64,000 nt of DNA. Source: Nematocida parisii ERTm1 (Eukaryota; Microsporidia). Where the stretch lies: NCBI RefSeq assembly GCF_000250985.1, contig NW_013524650.1, positions 325,906-389,905 on the forward strand, in the 5' to 3' direction. Shown in pieces: positions 1-9,962 of this stretch. The notes under the pieces are model-generated. The model was not told the origin of the DNA. It ran no database searches and saw only the letters and a program-made list of their open reading frames with translations. Position numbers and translations under genes: made by a program. Every line of letters begins with the position of its first letter. Position 1 is the first letter of the stretch.

Positions 1-547
1 ACTTTATGATATGATTGTACCGATCCTCTGACCAGTTCACTGTGACATCGTCCATCTTATTTATTAGAACACATATCCTTGACAAACCAGATGCTTTCGC
101 TAAATAAATATGCTCTCTAGTCTGCCCACCCTTCTCAAATCCGGCTTCAAACTCGTTCTGCCGTGCAGATATAACAAGTACTGCAATGTCTGCCTGATTC
201 ACTCCAAGTATCATATTTGGAACGTACATTTTATGCCCGGGTGCATCTAGTATCTGCACGGTAGTCTTATCCGTATCAAAATATGCCTGGCCTAGCTCAG
301 TTGTCTTTCCTTTATCCCGCTCCTCAGGATTACTGTCAAGTGCCCAGGATAGATACCAACTCTCCCGATTCTTCTCTTTTGATTCTTTTTCATACTTCTC
401 CAGTGTTCTTTTATCAATCTTACCTGCAAGGTATAATATCTGCCCACCCGTAGTGGATTTCCCTGCATCCACATGCCCTATAAATATCATGCTTAATTGC
501 TTCTTTTTAATTGATATATTCTTAATAGACTCCGTCAGTCCGTCCAT
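1..547 (-). CDS. SUP35: Peptide chain release factor eRF3 (Sup35) GTPase, partial
   Basis: This is the N-terminal 182 residues of a translational GTPase; the 3' part runs off the window edge. Reading the minus strand from the ATG at 547 gives a P-loop GHVDAGKST, then ERDKGKTTELGQAYF, DAPGHKMYVPNMI and the G4 motif NKMDD. The ERDKGKT switch and the FEKGGQTREH segment are typical of eRF3 rather than EF-1alpha or HBS1. eRF3 binds eRF1 and uses GTP hydrolysis to drive stop-codon-dependent peptide release in the cytosol. The long N-terminal extension of yeast Sup35 is absent, since the GTPase domain begins almost at the start codon. An AAATTT box lies 18 nt upstream of the ATG (565-570). Confidence 0.9.
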   Translation of the reverse strand, partial: MDGLTESIKNISIKKKQLSMIFIGHVDAGKSTTGGQILYLAGKIDKRTLEKYEKESKEKNRESWYLSWALDSNPEERDKGKTTELGQAYFDTDKTTVQILDAPGHKMYVPNMILGVNQADIAVLVISARQNEFEAGFEKGGQTREHIYLAKASGLSRICVLINKMDDVTVNWSEDRYNHIIK

Positions 548-967
548 GCACTAAAATATTCTAAAAATTTATTTCCGTTTATAATGCATGGCTTAATAAA
601 AATGAAATGTAAATTTAAGAGCCGTACAGGCATACCAAATAATACAGTACACCAACCGGAAATAACCTAAATTTAATACAGTTACGTACTAATAATGCAT
701 TAAAACCAGAATATAATGCCATAACGTACAATTATTAATCAGAAAATAATCATAAATCCAGTATAATATGGACATAACCCGAAATCACACTGATTGTGCT
801 TGAATAAACATTGCGCATGCGGTGCATGTGATAATAGTACGGACATTCTCTGCCAGGATATTATAATTCATGTTTTAATTATTCTGCTGTATGAATATTA
901 AGTAATTATGGTTTAGACATACTGCATGTATATATTATATTTAGAGTGTGTTTTGTGTTTTATTTCT
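548..967. other. Intergenic, AT-rich
   Basis: The spacer lies between the eRF3 start and the 3' end of the small minus-strand gene. I see no RNA gene or convincing ORF. It holds the upstream AAATTT box of eRF3 (565-570) and one copy of the dispersed AACCCGAA word near 777-784. Confidence 0.5.
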
Positions 968-1216
968 TTATTTCAACAGGTTTAGTGCAGTGACTCTTTC
1001 CCCGTTTCTTCTATTTATAAGAACGTCTCTATATATCTTGTGGTTTATATTAGTACTATTTGAAATGTACTCAGAAATTGGCATGCTTTTAGGCTGAATG
1101 TACGTGTCTGTGTGAGTCTCCTCTTGCTTGGGATATTTTCTTGTTTTTATTCTTTTACGCTTCTTTTCTGTCTCTACAATCTGAAATGCTTCATTTCTTA
1201 CCTCCTGCACTTCCAT
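968..1216 (-). CDS. Small basic hypothetical protein (82 aa)
   Basis: The product is not recognised. The frame can be extended to a TTG at 1225, but the ATG at 1216 is preferred because an AAATTT box lies 7 nt upstream (1224-1229), as for other genes here. The protein is charged, with a KKRKRIKTRKYPK basic patch near residues 18-30 that could be a nuclear localisation signal, followed by a polar segment and a C-terminus rich in Arg and Leu. No signal peptide or membrane segment is visible. It sits between eRF3 and the ABC transporter, all on the minus strand. It could still be a chance ORF; support comes from the promoter box and non-random composition. Confidence 0.5.
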   Translation of the reverse strand: MEVQEVRNEAFQIVETEKKRKRIKTRKYPKQEETHTDTYIQPKSMPISEYISNSTNINHKIYRDVLINRRNGERVTALNLLK

Positions 1217-1349
1217 TTTCTGCAAATTTTTGCATTTCTTGTGTTCGTTATAATATGCCAGTAAATAGATGTTTATAATGTGCTTGGCTGGTTTTTCATT
1301 TCACTGCACAACCCGTTAAGAAATTATTATTTTATGGCAGTGGGTGTGT

Positions 1350-3194
1350 CTAACCATCTGTGAGCTTCAGCACTTTTCTTTTTAAGCAGTACGCAGCTGC
1401 TGTTATCAAAACAACATACATGACAAACAGAACGGCCATGGATGCGTATATAGATACAAATCCATCCACTAACCCTTGAATCCTTGGTGTGAGTGACTCC
1501 ACTCCTCTGTAGTGCAGCTTTATCATAATATTATATGCATGCCTAGGCGGGGATATATACTGTAGATACGCCAGCACACCTATAATTGATTCTGGGTCTA
1601 TATCTGTTCCTGTAAGCATATTTATAAAGTACGACATTGCTGGGAATATAGCAAGAGCAATCTCAGACGTATCAACTAAAGATGCAACAAGCACTCCAAG
1701 CGAGTGCCCTGCGGCTCCAAGTAATAAACATCCCAGTAAATGCGCAACAGACCCAATCCCAGACAGATAAAATATAATTGGAGTGCCTACAAACGGATGC
1801 ATGCACGTAATGGCGAAGTCCACCACTATTTTTGATATAAAATACGGAAGGAATGTATAATAGTTAGAGCCGTACTCCTTGACAAGAATTTTCCTATCTG
1901 AGAACAGAATAGAGATGGCACCATATGAAAATGACCCAAAAGTAGCCATTGTGATGGTTCTATAACACCCTATCACATTGGTCTCTATTTGGTGTGGCTT
2001 CTTGCTAGGTATATTATACATAAACATTCCTGTTATAAAAGATACAAAAAGAGCATGCCCCATTTTTGCAAAGAGGTACTTCTTGTTTCGTAAACTGCAC
2101 AGAATAGTGCGAGACAGAAGTACTTTACTCTGATATAAAAAGGCACTAATAGTGAATTTGTTATTCAGCTGATTCAGTGAATTGCTGGTGTCTGCGTATG
2201 GTGAGTCTGGTGTTCCCTGTGCCTGCAGCTCTTCTTGCTTCTCAGGTAATTGACAAAGTATTCTAAAAAGATGATCTGCGGGGTTTGTGTATTTGGGGCA
2301 GGGCATGCCCAGTGCAGCAAGTGACCGTACACATCCACTGGGTGACCCAGAGTATGCAATTTGCCCCTTCTTCATCATAATCACATTGTCAAACATATGG
2401 AAAATATCTGATGATGGCTGGTGAATTGTCATTACAATGAGTATTCCTGTTCTAGCAAGATTTTTAAGATGAACAATCAATGCCTCTGATGTGTATGAGT
2501 CCAACCCACTGGTTGGTTCGTCTAAAAAGATTATATCTGGCTTAGACACTAACTCCTGTGCTACTGAAAGTCTTTTTCTTTCTCCTCCTGAAAGACCGGC
2601 CACACCCTCTATTGGATCTCCTATCTTTGTGTCTGCTGCATGTGCCATCCCCACTTCAGCTAATAACTTGTCTGCTAGCTCACTAGGATTGGGCTCCTCT
2701 GGGGCCTTCAGCCTAATTGTGTAACAAAGCATCTCTTTTGCTGTAAGTACAGGATATAAATGGTCTTCCTGATGTACATAAGCAACCCTCTTCCTAAGCT
2801 CTTTCTGCTTGATCGGCTGCCCATTTAATATTATTTCTCCCGTACTTTTTTGCTTCCTTCCAGAAATTATTTTTAAGTACGTCGTCTTCCCAGCGCCAGA
2901 TGGTCCAAGAATAGCCGTCATCTCCCCACTCTTGAACGACTGTGTTATGTCCCTTAGTATGTTCTTGTATGTTATGTTGTTGAATGAAAAACAAATTGAA
3001 CAGCTCTTGGTGCCCATCCTCTCTAATGCACTTATACTGCTGGATTGGTCATTTGAAAATGTCTGTGTCTGTGCATTTTCTATGGAATTCTCCTGAACTG
3101 CCTGCTGTGCTGCACTTATGGCGGGACAGTCTCCTTCTTCTTTTCTTTCTATTTCTATCGCGTCTTTTGGTGTAGATGTATCTACCTGTAGCAT
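1350..3194 (-). CDS. ABCG (White/WHT)-type half ABC transporter
   Basis: A 614-residue half transporter in the ABCG order: nucleotide-binding domain first, membrane domain second. Walker A GPSGAGKTT is at about residues 97-105, the signature LSGGERKR at 201-208 and Walker B IIFLDEPTSGLDS at about 221-233. About six hydrophobic segments fill residues 375-600. The first 60 residues are polar and Ser/Gln-rich. ABCG half transporters dimerise and export lipids or other hydrophobic compounds; microsporidia keep several of them. An AAATTT box at 3198-3203 ends just before the ATG. The gene diverges from the next gene across a spacer of only 64 bp. Family is certain; substrate is unknown. Confidence 0.93.
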   Translation of the reverse strand: MLQVDTSTPKDAIEIERKEEGDCPAISAAQQAVQENSIENAQTQTFSNDQSSSISALERMGTKSCSICFSFNNITYKNILRDITQSFKSGEMTAILGPSGAGKTTYLKIISGRKQKSTGEIILNGQPIKQKELRKRVAYVHQEDHLYPVLTAKEMLCYTIRLKAPEEPNPSELADKLLAEVGMAHAADTKIGDPIEGVAGLSGGERKRLSVAQELVSKPDIIFLDEPTSGLDSYTSEALIVHLKNLARTGILIVMTIHQPSSDIFHMFDNVIMMKKGQIAYSGSPSGCVRSLAALGMPCPKYTNPADHLFRILCQLPEKQEELQAQGTPDSPYADTSNSLNQLNNKFTISAFLYQSKVLLSRTILCSLRNKKYLFAKMGHALFVSFITGMFMYNIPSKKPHQIETNVIGCYRTITMATFGSFSYGAISILFSDRKILVKEYGSNYYTFLPYFISKIVVDFAITCMHPFVGTPIIFYLSGIGSVAHLLGCLLLGAAGHSLGVLVASLVDTSEIALAIFPAMSYFINMLTGTDIDPESIIGVLAYLQYISPPRHAYNIMIKLHYRGVESLTPRIQGLVDGFVSIYASMAVLFVMYVVLITAAAYCLKRKVLKLTDG

Positions 3195-3197
3195 AAT

Positions 3198-3203
3198 AAA
3201 TTT
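3198..3203 (-). promoter_or_regulatory. AAATTT upstream box of the ABC transporter
   Basis: AAATTT stands 3 nt upstream of the ATG at 3194 on the minus strand. The same hexamer stands close to the starts of eRF3, the 82-aa gene, the 899-aa secreted protein and CCT7. An AAATTT-like signal next to start codons has been described for microsporidian genes. Confidence 0.5.
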
Positions 3204-3258
3204 TTTGTAAAAGTTTTAGTATAATAAATTCGTTAAATTAAATCTTTTGTTTATTTAT

Positions 3259-4410
3259 ATGGAATGCCAGCAGACACACAGCACGCCAGACACGGTGCAC
3301 TTTGCCTGTGATGATGTAAATAGTAAGCCTACAAGAGAATATTTGTACAATGGAGAGACTGTCTGTGTAGAAGGAGTATTTGATGGTGTAAAACTATCAC
3401 TGTATAATGAGATAAACCCTAACCCAAAATCACCTAAGAAAGACTCTCGCACGGATTTAGACAGTCTCAACCCAGAATGTTCTCCCGTGGAGGATAATGG
3501 GCCTCAGGTGTGTAATACTGCTCTGGACCCACATAATATAAATTATGAAGAAAGTAGTAGTAATATAAATTTACAGTCTATTGAAGGACAAGTATGCTCT
3601 GGGTATGAGTATATTACTGGGAATAGGCCGTATTGTATTCCGTGCTCTGTGGTTGCAGTTAAATTTGAATATTTAGAATTTTCAAAGAGCATTGAGTGCC
3701 CTGAGAGTTATTGTCTCTCGAATGTGATAAACAATGCGGAAGAAGTTGTTCTTAAAAGTGAAATATTTTCTGTGGTGCCTCCATTCCAATTAATTGAAAA
3801 AATCCAAGGAAATTATATTTTAGTCACTGCAGTTCCTGATGGAGCACTTTGTTCCTCTTCTTCTGATATCCCTGTTATTTCTATAAATGGGAGAAGAATG
3901 GTGCATAAAGAAAATGGTGTGTATAAGATCAAACTATTAAAAATAAGTGATTGGAGTGTGCCCATATACATATCTGCTGATTTTGGGCAGATTCATTATA
4001 CAAGAAAGTCCTCTCTAGTACTCCCGAATGACTTTATGTATTCAATAGGGCTTAAGCGGATAAAGGAGAAGTTCTTTATTAAACTAACTCTGTGCAGAAC
4101 CCTGGCTAATTCATATAAAATCATCATTATGAACCCATTAATGGGAGATGAGTATAGTGAGCCTGTGGAAACCCTCCATACAAACTCATTAGAAGATGCG
4201 CTTGATGTGGAAATGTTAGATGAACAGTCCATAGATATTTCTGTGCAGGATTTATTAGTGGGTGCACTAAAACATGAAACTATAATTGACTCTCCAGATA
4301 CAGTCACTGAAATACTCCTGCAAATACAGAAAAAGAGTTCTTTAAAAAGAAACCATCTTTTTTCAGCCAAAGTAAATGATTTTCCGATTGAGTTCTTCAT
4401 CAAGATATAA
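3259..4410 (+). CDS. Hypothetical protein (383 aa)
   Basis: Not recognised. The frame opens at a TTG (3247), but the first ATG at 3259, giving MECQQTHST, is taken as the start. The protein has no signal peptide or membrane segment. Residues 1-120 are polar and rich in Asn, Ser and Pro, hence probably disordered. Residues 140-310 contain alternating hydrophobic strands that suggest a compact beta-rich domain. It is divergent from the ABC transporter with a 64-bp spacer. Composition and length support a real protein; function is unknown. Confidence 0.7.
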   Translation: MECQQTHSTPDTVHFACDDVNSKPTREYLYNGETVCVEGVFDGVKLSLYNEINPNPKSPKKDSRTDLDSLNPECSPVEDNGPQVCNTALDPHNINYEESSSNINLQSIEGQVCSGYEYITGNRPYCIPCSVVAVKFEYLEFSKSIECPESYCLSNVINNAEEVVLKSEIFSVVPPFQLIEKIQGNYILVTAVPDGALCSSSSDIPVISINGRRMVHKENGVYKIKLLKISDWSVPIYISADFGQIHYTRKSSLVLPNDFMYSIGLKRIKEKFFIKLTLCRTLANSYKIIIMNPLMGDEYSEPVETLHTNSLEDALDVEMLDEQSIDISVQDLLVGALKHETIIDSPDTVTEILLQIQKKSSLKRNHLFSAKVNDFPIEFFIKI

Positions 4411-4818
4411 CCCGAATACCCTCTAATACTGAAATATACTTACATAACCAGAATATATTTCATATTTATTAGGTATTCTACCACTGTAAATATAAATAAC
4501 CCGAATAAAAACTTATTACACCCAGAAATAACCAGATCTAGCCCGAATTTCAATCTTTTACCCCATATAATTTCTACTGTACGTAATAAAGTATACTAAA
4601 CTACCTCTATGCATATTTCAAATTATCCATATCCTGTATGCATTTTAATAGTTATACAGAAATTCTTAATTATCAGACGTATTGTATACAGAGTATATCT
4701 TATGCTTCACGTATATTATATTGTATTTTATACTCGGACGTATTCTGAATATATTTTATATTCCTGGCGTATGCTCTTATTAGCTAAAAAATTTATTAAA
4801 TTCAATTTTCTTGCAGTA
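4411..4818. other. Intergenic with AACCCGAA words and AAATTT box
   Basis: Two full AACCCGAA words lie at about 4409-4416 (overlapping the preceding stop) and 4498-4505. A related TAGCCCGAATTT lies near 4540. The final part carries an AAATTT just before the next gene. The upstream frame at 4609-4818 has membrane-like composition but probably is not translated. Confidence 0.45.
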
Positions 4819-5211
4819 ATGAATAATGAGCACTCTTTAGCTGAAAAAACAGTAGTTGACCTCCTGGATAAGTTTGAGTCCAAGAAGTACCAAGAATTAA
4901 TTGAATCTGCATGGAATGTTCTTTATACTGTGATTATACCTTTCAATATAGAAGGTATCCACCTTCTTCTGTCTAACTACATAATAATTCTATCACAAGC
5001 ACTCTCCATTGAAAGCATAGAAGATGAAGCAACCCGTATACTCTCTGTTATTGACTTAATAATCCACCCAAGAAAAGGAACCATCATAGAAGGAAAGAAT
5101 GAATTTGACGATATAATAAATGAACCAGTAGAAGCCCCATCACCAGATAAAAATAATGATTCTTTAGACAGTGATAAGACTAAAAAAGTAAAGATTTCTA
5201 TTATAGAATAA
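4819..5211 (+). CDS. Hypothetical protein (130 aa)
   Basis: Not recognised. The frame is open from 4609, but residues before the ATG at 4819 are Tyr/Ile-rich and look like translated AT-rich spacer. An AAATTT and a TTCTTGCAG tract precede the ATG. From MNNEHSLAEKTVVDLLDKF onwards the sequence looks like an all-helical soluble protein of about 90 residues, followed by a polar acidic/Lys tail (residues 98-130) that is likely disordered. No membrane segment. The next gene is convergent. Confidence 0.6.
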   Translation: MNNEHSLAEKTVVDLLDKFESKKYQELIESAWNVLYTVIIPFNIEGIHLLLSNYIIILSQALSIESIEDEATRILSVIDLIIHPRKGTIIEGKNEFDDIINEPVEAPSPDKNNDSLDSDKTKKVKISIIE

Positions 5212-5365
5212 ATTAGAATTAATTTTATTTCCATGAATAAAAATAAAAATGTACATAAATGGATTTATTCGTGTATGTTTTATGTATTTTAATATTCAAT
5301 AACTTAGGCAGTATAAAGAATAAAATACTGACGTATCATGGACTTAATCACCGTATATAAACTGA

Positions 5366-6094
5366 CTAATTATTGAAAATGCTTAAACTCTGCATATCGT
5401 ATATATTAAACATAACAACTAAAAGAGACAAGAATACAAAAATCCCTGTTATAACAGTGGTGGCAGACAAGCACAGTGGAGTAACCCTTATCTTTCTCTT
5501 TTTGCACACAGCAGATATTTCATACTCAACTAAAGAAACCAGTGCAATTACACCCGGGATTATATTCAGAACACTCTTAAAGTCGCTCTCTGGGTACGCA
5601 TACCTTATGAAGAAAAAGAATGCATGCGATAAAAGCATAAATGGATACTCAAAAGACACCGTAAGTGAATTAGTCACAATAAATGACAGCCATGAATTCC
5701 CCAATAAAACCCCAGGGATAATTAAAATCAGTGAGAATAAAACAGAAATGAAAGTTTTTTCAATCGGTCTGACTTTTTTTATATTCTTCTCAGAATAATT
5801 ATCCCATGCAATCATGGTAAGCACCACAGAAATACTTAAAACAATAAAATTTAAAATACTAAATGCACTCTTTTTATACAGCCTATATACAATAATATAA
5901 TTATACATAATAGCCATACCGTACAGCAGTAGATGAACGAGTGTTTTAACGTATAAAACAGACTGTTTATACAATAACTTATCACTAGTGGGTTGCATAC
6001 CCCATGCACTGCCTGTTGGAACAATAGTAAATTTAAGTTCATTACTTTCACAGGCACCTCCCCGTCCTGGTCCTCCCATTGGCAGATGCATCAT
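5366..6094 (-). CDS. Polytopic membrane protein (242 aa), unknown
   Basis: The first 45 residues are polar and Gly/Pro-rich. After them come about six hydrophobic segments (near residues 50-70, 80-98, 115-135, 140-165, 175-192 and 212-235) joined by short loops with Lys/Arg. This points to an integral membrane protein with a cytosolic N-terminus. I do not recognise a transporter or enzyme signature. It is convergent with the preceding gene. The start ATG at 6094 is followed by a second ATG, so the exact start could be either. Confidence 0.65.
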   Translation of the reverse strand: MMHLPMGGPGRGGACESNELKFTIVPTGSAWGMQPTSDKLLYKQSVLYVKTLVHLLLYGMAIMYNYIIVYRLYKKSAFSILNFIVLSISVVLTMIAWDNYSEKNIKKVRPIEKTFISVLFSLILIIPGVLLGNSWLSFIVTNSLTVSFEYPFMLLSHAFFFFIRYAYPESDFKSVLNIIPGVIALVSLVEYEISAVCKKRKIRVTPLCLSATTVITGIFVFLSLLVVMFNIYDMQSLSIFNN

Positions 6095-6376
6095 TTTATG
6101 TATAGGATACGTACTCCTTTATATACTCATTAATATGTATATCTTAAGGCTAATTTCTGTTATAATAAGTCTATTTTCTATTATGAGTAACTATTTTATA
6201 ATTCAGGTTATTTCTATTTTAATATAACCTGAAATTCACATAAAATAGAATATTCTGATACTGCCATAATTACATAACTGTATAACAGAAGAAATCTATT
6301 CAATATTATGTTTAATACCATAAACAACCCGAATAACACGAATTATAATTAAGTATATTATATGGTATACATGTAC

Positions 6377-6715
6377 ACCTATAATACTTTATACGCCTGA
6401 AATGCGCCTGAAATGCGCCTGTAATGCGTATGTAATGCGTATGTACTATGCCTAGAATATGCCTATAATACACTTGATATGCTTATAATATACCTATAAT
6501 ATACCTATAATACACTTGATACGCCTATAATACACCTATAATACACTTGATACACCTATAATATACCTATAATATACCTATAATATGCCTATAATATACA
6601 CTAGTGACATACCTATAATACACTTGATACGCCTATAATATGCCTATAATACATTTGATATATGTACTATGTCTGTACTATGCCTATAATATACCTATAA
6701 TACACATGATAACCC
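6377..6715 (+). repeat. Degenerate 11-mer minisatellite (CCTATAATAYA)
   Basis: The tract is built from variants of CCTATAATATA and ACACTTGATACG in irregular order. It opens with several copies of AATGCGCCTG-like units near 6396-6435. The units are imperfect, so this is an old or constantly diverging satellite. An AACCCGAA word at about 6711-6718 marks its end. No coding potential. Confidence 0.8.
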
Positions 6716-6924
6716 GAAGTATAGCCTGTCTTACTGCACACTCTCTGTAAACACTCTTTTTAATATGCCTATACACCGATATATTGTTGTATATTTAGTC
6801 TATTCTTACGATAGATCCTTCTAATTCATGCAATTACCCTTAAGTTTAATTTAAATGGATCTAGATGCGTATATTGCATGGTCTCTCTGCCATACTTAGA
6901 CAAATTAATTATTTTTTGAAGGTA

Positions 6925-7560
6925 TTTAAAGGCCTCGCATTCTGAGTTTCAGTGTCCCGGAGAGCTGCTTCTCTTTCTGGTGCAGTGAAGTTATAAGTGG
7001 TGTGCTGAGAGGTGCAGGAGAACCCGACAATTCGACACTCGGGCGGGGTCTTCTACTATCACATCCCTTCGGGGGAGCCATATGGGTTAGATTATGCTCC
7101 AATCTTTTTATTAGGTAATTCGACGCATGTTACTTTTTCCCTTGATGCTTGTACATCTAACATTTAGAACCGCTGCGTAGTCTGCACCGACTTAATAAGG
7201 CACTAGCGCGTACATGAATTCCCCTTCCTGTACCTCTACCACAGCACACTGCTTATAACTTCGCTGTATTGGATTATACTATATCACTGGCATAGGCGTA
7301 ATATATATGCGATATCTGTGTAGTAAGCTGGACCTCAACTCGCGGTAAGCCGCTGTATCAATTACATATACATATGTTTAGTAATGATTTACTGTAAGCA
7401 GACAGTACAGTGCAATCCTCATGTACACAGCCAGTACACCTATTATTAAATAAACGGCTACTCCAATCTGTCTGCTATTTATAAGGCAGTGCTTGGCTCT
7501 GCTGCTCTACCCCAGCTGTATAATATCCTCTGTCCGTAAGCCTCGAATGGCTTTTTATTT
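6925..7560 (+). ncRNA. Candidate structured non-coding RNA gene (GC-richer block)
   Basis: Inside a 1.7-kb gene-free stretch this block is visibly richer in G and C than its flanks and has no long ORF. It starts after a TATTTAAAGG sequence (near 6920) and ends with a hairpin, AAGCC (7538-7542) with GGCTT (7549-7553), running into a T-rich tail. It contains local inverted repeats such as CCGGAGAG with CTCTTTCTGG near 6958-6982. I could not match it to SSU/LSU/5S rRNA, RNase P, SRP or spliceosomal RNA. The orientation is inferred from the terminal hairpin and T tract. Confidence 0.35.
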
Positions 7561-7787
7561 TAAATTCTTATTGAAATTCGGGTTATTTGGGTTTACTCCT
7601 TGCACATTTACACTCAAACCAGTAATAATCCATAACCAACCATAACCGGAATAATCCGAATGCAAATTGCGTATAAGAAGGAATAGATTATATTGCATAA
7701 ATAATAACCCGAATTAACCCGAAAGTAATTTATTATTGTAATTAGCAGTGTATACAGTAAATAGTCAAGTAATGACTAAGTATAACC
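7561..7787. other. Spacer with three AACCCGAA words
   Basis: A TTCGGGTT lies at about 7577-7584, and two AACCCGAA words stand close together near 7708-7725. Otherwise AT-rich with no ORF. Confidence 0.4.
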
Positions 7788-9107
7788 CTAATTGTTTTTA
7801 GGGGATACACATTTTACAATTGGTGTGGGAGTACCCATCCGCATTACATACGAAATAGATGAGTCTAACTGTTTTTTCTCCTCTGGACTAAGTACGCCTG
7901 AGGATGTTTCCTGAATGGTCCCATCTAAAATATTCTTTGCACGGAGTTTCTGGAAAAGAGGACTCGTCATTAAATTCTCAAGTATCGCACCTGGATCAGG
8001 AACTTCATTCGAATTACCAAATGGTTTATCATCAGAAGATACGTATACATCCTCTGTTTCATCATATGCACTTACATCCTTATCCGACAGAGTATGCTCA
8101 GCAGCTAAAAAAGAAGATACCCCCACAGACTTCCTCAGATTGAATAAAAGATCTGTGAATAAATGAGATTCAGTACACTCACACGGTGACCCTTCTTTTA
8201 AATCTTGTATGGCGTACGTAATAAGGTCTTTTACATACCTGAGTACTTGGCAGTAAAGTGTGATTATTTTTTCTGTACGCGTATTATTTTTATTCTCTTG
8301 GAATAATGTGTTTATTACGGAGTAGTATAATTCAGCATACGCATCCTGGAATGATTCAGTGCGTAATAACCAGTAGTTCATTATAGGGCACGGTGAAAGG
8401 GCTTCTGCCACAAGAAATTCAATTACATCTCTGTGCATATCAACAGGATTAGGATCAGCAGTGGATACGTGAAATTCAATATTTCTTGAAATAGTTGTTC
8501 TCCACTGCTCGTGTAAATGATTTCTATTCTGTTTAAGGTAGAAGAATATAAGAAGGGGAGAATATGACGAACATTTCATATACGCAGTGTTTTTAACAAT
8601 GTCTATAATTTCCCTAATAAACTCTGTAAGTAAGAATGTCATGGGGATATCTTGGTTTGTCTTGAATATTTTTGTTTCTTCTGTAATAGGAGACAGTTCA
8701 CTTACGGCTTGTGGTTTCTGATGCTCAGATGGTTCTTTAATTAGTGAAGGTAGCTCATTTGATTTACGATTCAGTTCAGATGGGTTCTGATTAGATGGGA
8801 TTTGTACAGTGGCTGCAGAACCCGAATAACCCGAATTTAAACCACTTCGATTTGACTGTCTCTGCCTTATACTGGGAATAGAAATAGAAATAATTTCATC
8901 CTCTGATGAGGCAATTAGAGTACTTGTAGAGCACATAGAGCACATATTTATCACTATCTTAACAGGGGCTAGTGCTAATTTAAGTGTTGCTTTAGATGTA
9001 TTCTTTACTCTACGGCCGACTGAATTTGCACTTCTTTTTATACTCCTAAGAAGCCCAGAATGATTTGGTCTTTCTGATTGATGGGGTGTGCTCTGTGGAG
9101 ATGTCAT
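7788..9107 (-). CDS. Hypothetical protein (439 aa) with basic N-terminus
   Basis: Not recognised. Residues 1-55 are rich in Ser, Arg and Lys, then comes a short hydrophobic, Cys-containing stretch (CSMCS near 56-60). Residues 60-150 are Ser/Pro/Asn-rich and probably disordered. Residues 155-330 look like a helical globular domain, and the tail is acidic then polar. Two AACCCGAA words in tandem lie inside the coding region near 8820-8837 and encode the SGYSGS segment. The basic, Ala/Val/Lys-rich start is loosely similar in style to the protein at 35992-37068, but I would not call them homologous on this alone. Confidence 0.65.
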   Translation of the reverse strand: MTSPQSTPHQSERPNHSGLLRSIKRSANSVGRRVKNTSKATLKLALAPVKIVINMCSMCSTSTLIASSEDEIISISIPSIRQRQSNRSGLNSGYSGSAATVQIPSNQNPSELNRKSNELPSLIKEPSEHQKPQAVSELSPITEETKIFKTNQDIPMTFLLTEFIREIIDIVKNTAYMKCSSYSPLLIFFYLKQNRNHLHEQWRTTISRNIEFHVSTADPNPVDMHRDVIEFLVAEALSPCPIMNYWLLRTESFQDAYAELYYSVINTLFQENKNNTRTEKIITLYCQVLRYVKDLITYAIQDLKEGSPCECTESHLFTDLLFNLRKSVGVSSFLAAEHTLSDKDVSAYDETEDVYVSSDDKPFGNSNEVPDPGAILENLMTSPLFQKLRAKNILDGTIQETSSGVLSPEEKKQLDSSISYVMRMGTPTPIVKCVSPKNN

Positions 9108-9424
9108 GTGATAATCTGTACGGCCTCTTCCTTATTTATGAGTACAATCTGAAACATAAACAAACTGTTGCTATAACACATTTGTATCGGCTCTATGCAA
9201 CTGTTTATCTTAAAGGATTCTATTTGCACATGTCCCAGTAAAGGCAAATAAACAGTACTGCATACTCCTGTAACATAGTTTCATAGCGTACACTTCCTGC
9301 GGTGTACTAGTCCGTGTACACATGTATTATAACCCGAACACTCATAAATTCATGAATAAATCAAGAATATTGTACTACTCTTCACATAATTTATCCTTTA
9401 TATACGATAATCCATACACAGCCA

Positions 9425-9862
9425 GAATAATAATATATTCTATTATGCCTGGTTTATGGCTATGGCATGACTAGTTTATGTGCTTATTATGCCTGTATTA
9501 TAGTGTGCGTATTATGCCTAGCTTATGTACATATTATGCCTGTATTATATGCGTATTATGCCTGGNNNNNNNNNNNNNNNNNNNNNNNNNNNNNNNNNNN
9601 NNNNNNNNNNNNNNNNNNNNNNNNNNNNNNNNNNNNNNNNNNNNNNNNNNNNNNNNNNNNNNNNNNNNNNNNNNNNNNNNNNNNNNNNNNNNNNNNNNNN
9701 NNNNNNNNNNNNNNNNNNNNNNNNNNNNNNNNNNNNNNNNNNNNNNNNNNNNNNNNNNNNNNNNNNNNNNNNNNNNNNNNNNNNNNNNNNNNNNNNNNNN
9801 NNNNNNNNNNNNNNNNNNNNNNNNNNNACGTATTATGTGCTTATTATGCCTTGTGCTGTGCT
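9425..9862 (+). repeat. TATTATGCCTG minisatellite, interrupted by a gap
   Basis: Units of TATTATGCCTG alternate with related TTTATGTGC and GTATTATATGCG words on both sides of the gap at 9566-9827. The gap probably reflects a repeat array that could not be assembled, so its real length is unknown. Confidence 0.75.
9566..9827. other. Assembly gap, 262 N
   Basis: A run of 262 N inside a tandem repeat. ORFs that cross it are artefacts. Confidence 0.99.
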
Positions 9863-9962
9863 GTGGTATTATAATGCGCTGTTTCTATATGGGCACGGCT
9901 TTAAAATATTCAGAATTCGGGTTATACCGCGATAATGCCTTGATTACTTACATAAAAAACAA

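Noticed and set aside
4806-4818. TTTTCTTGCAG before the ATG at 4819 as a possible 3' splice site
   Set aside because: No matching donor or branch signal was seen upstream, and AT-rich DNA produces such strings often.
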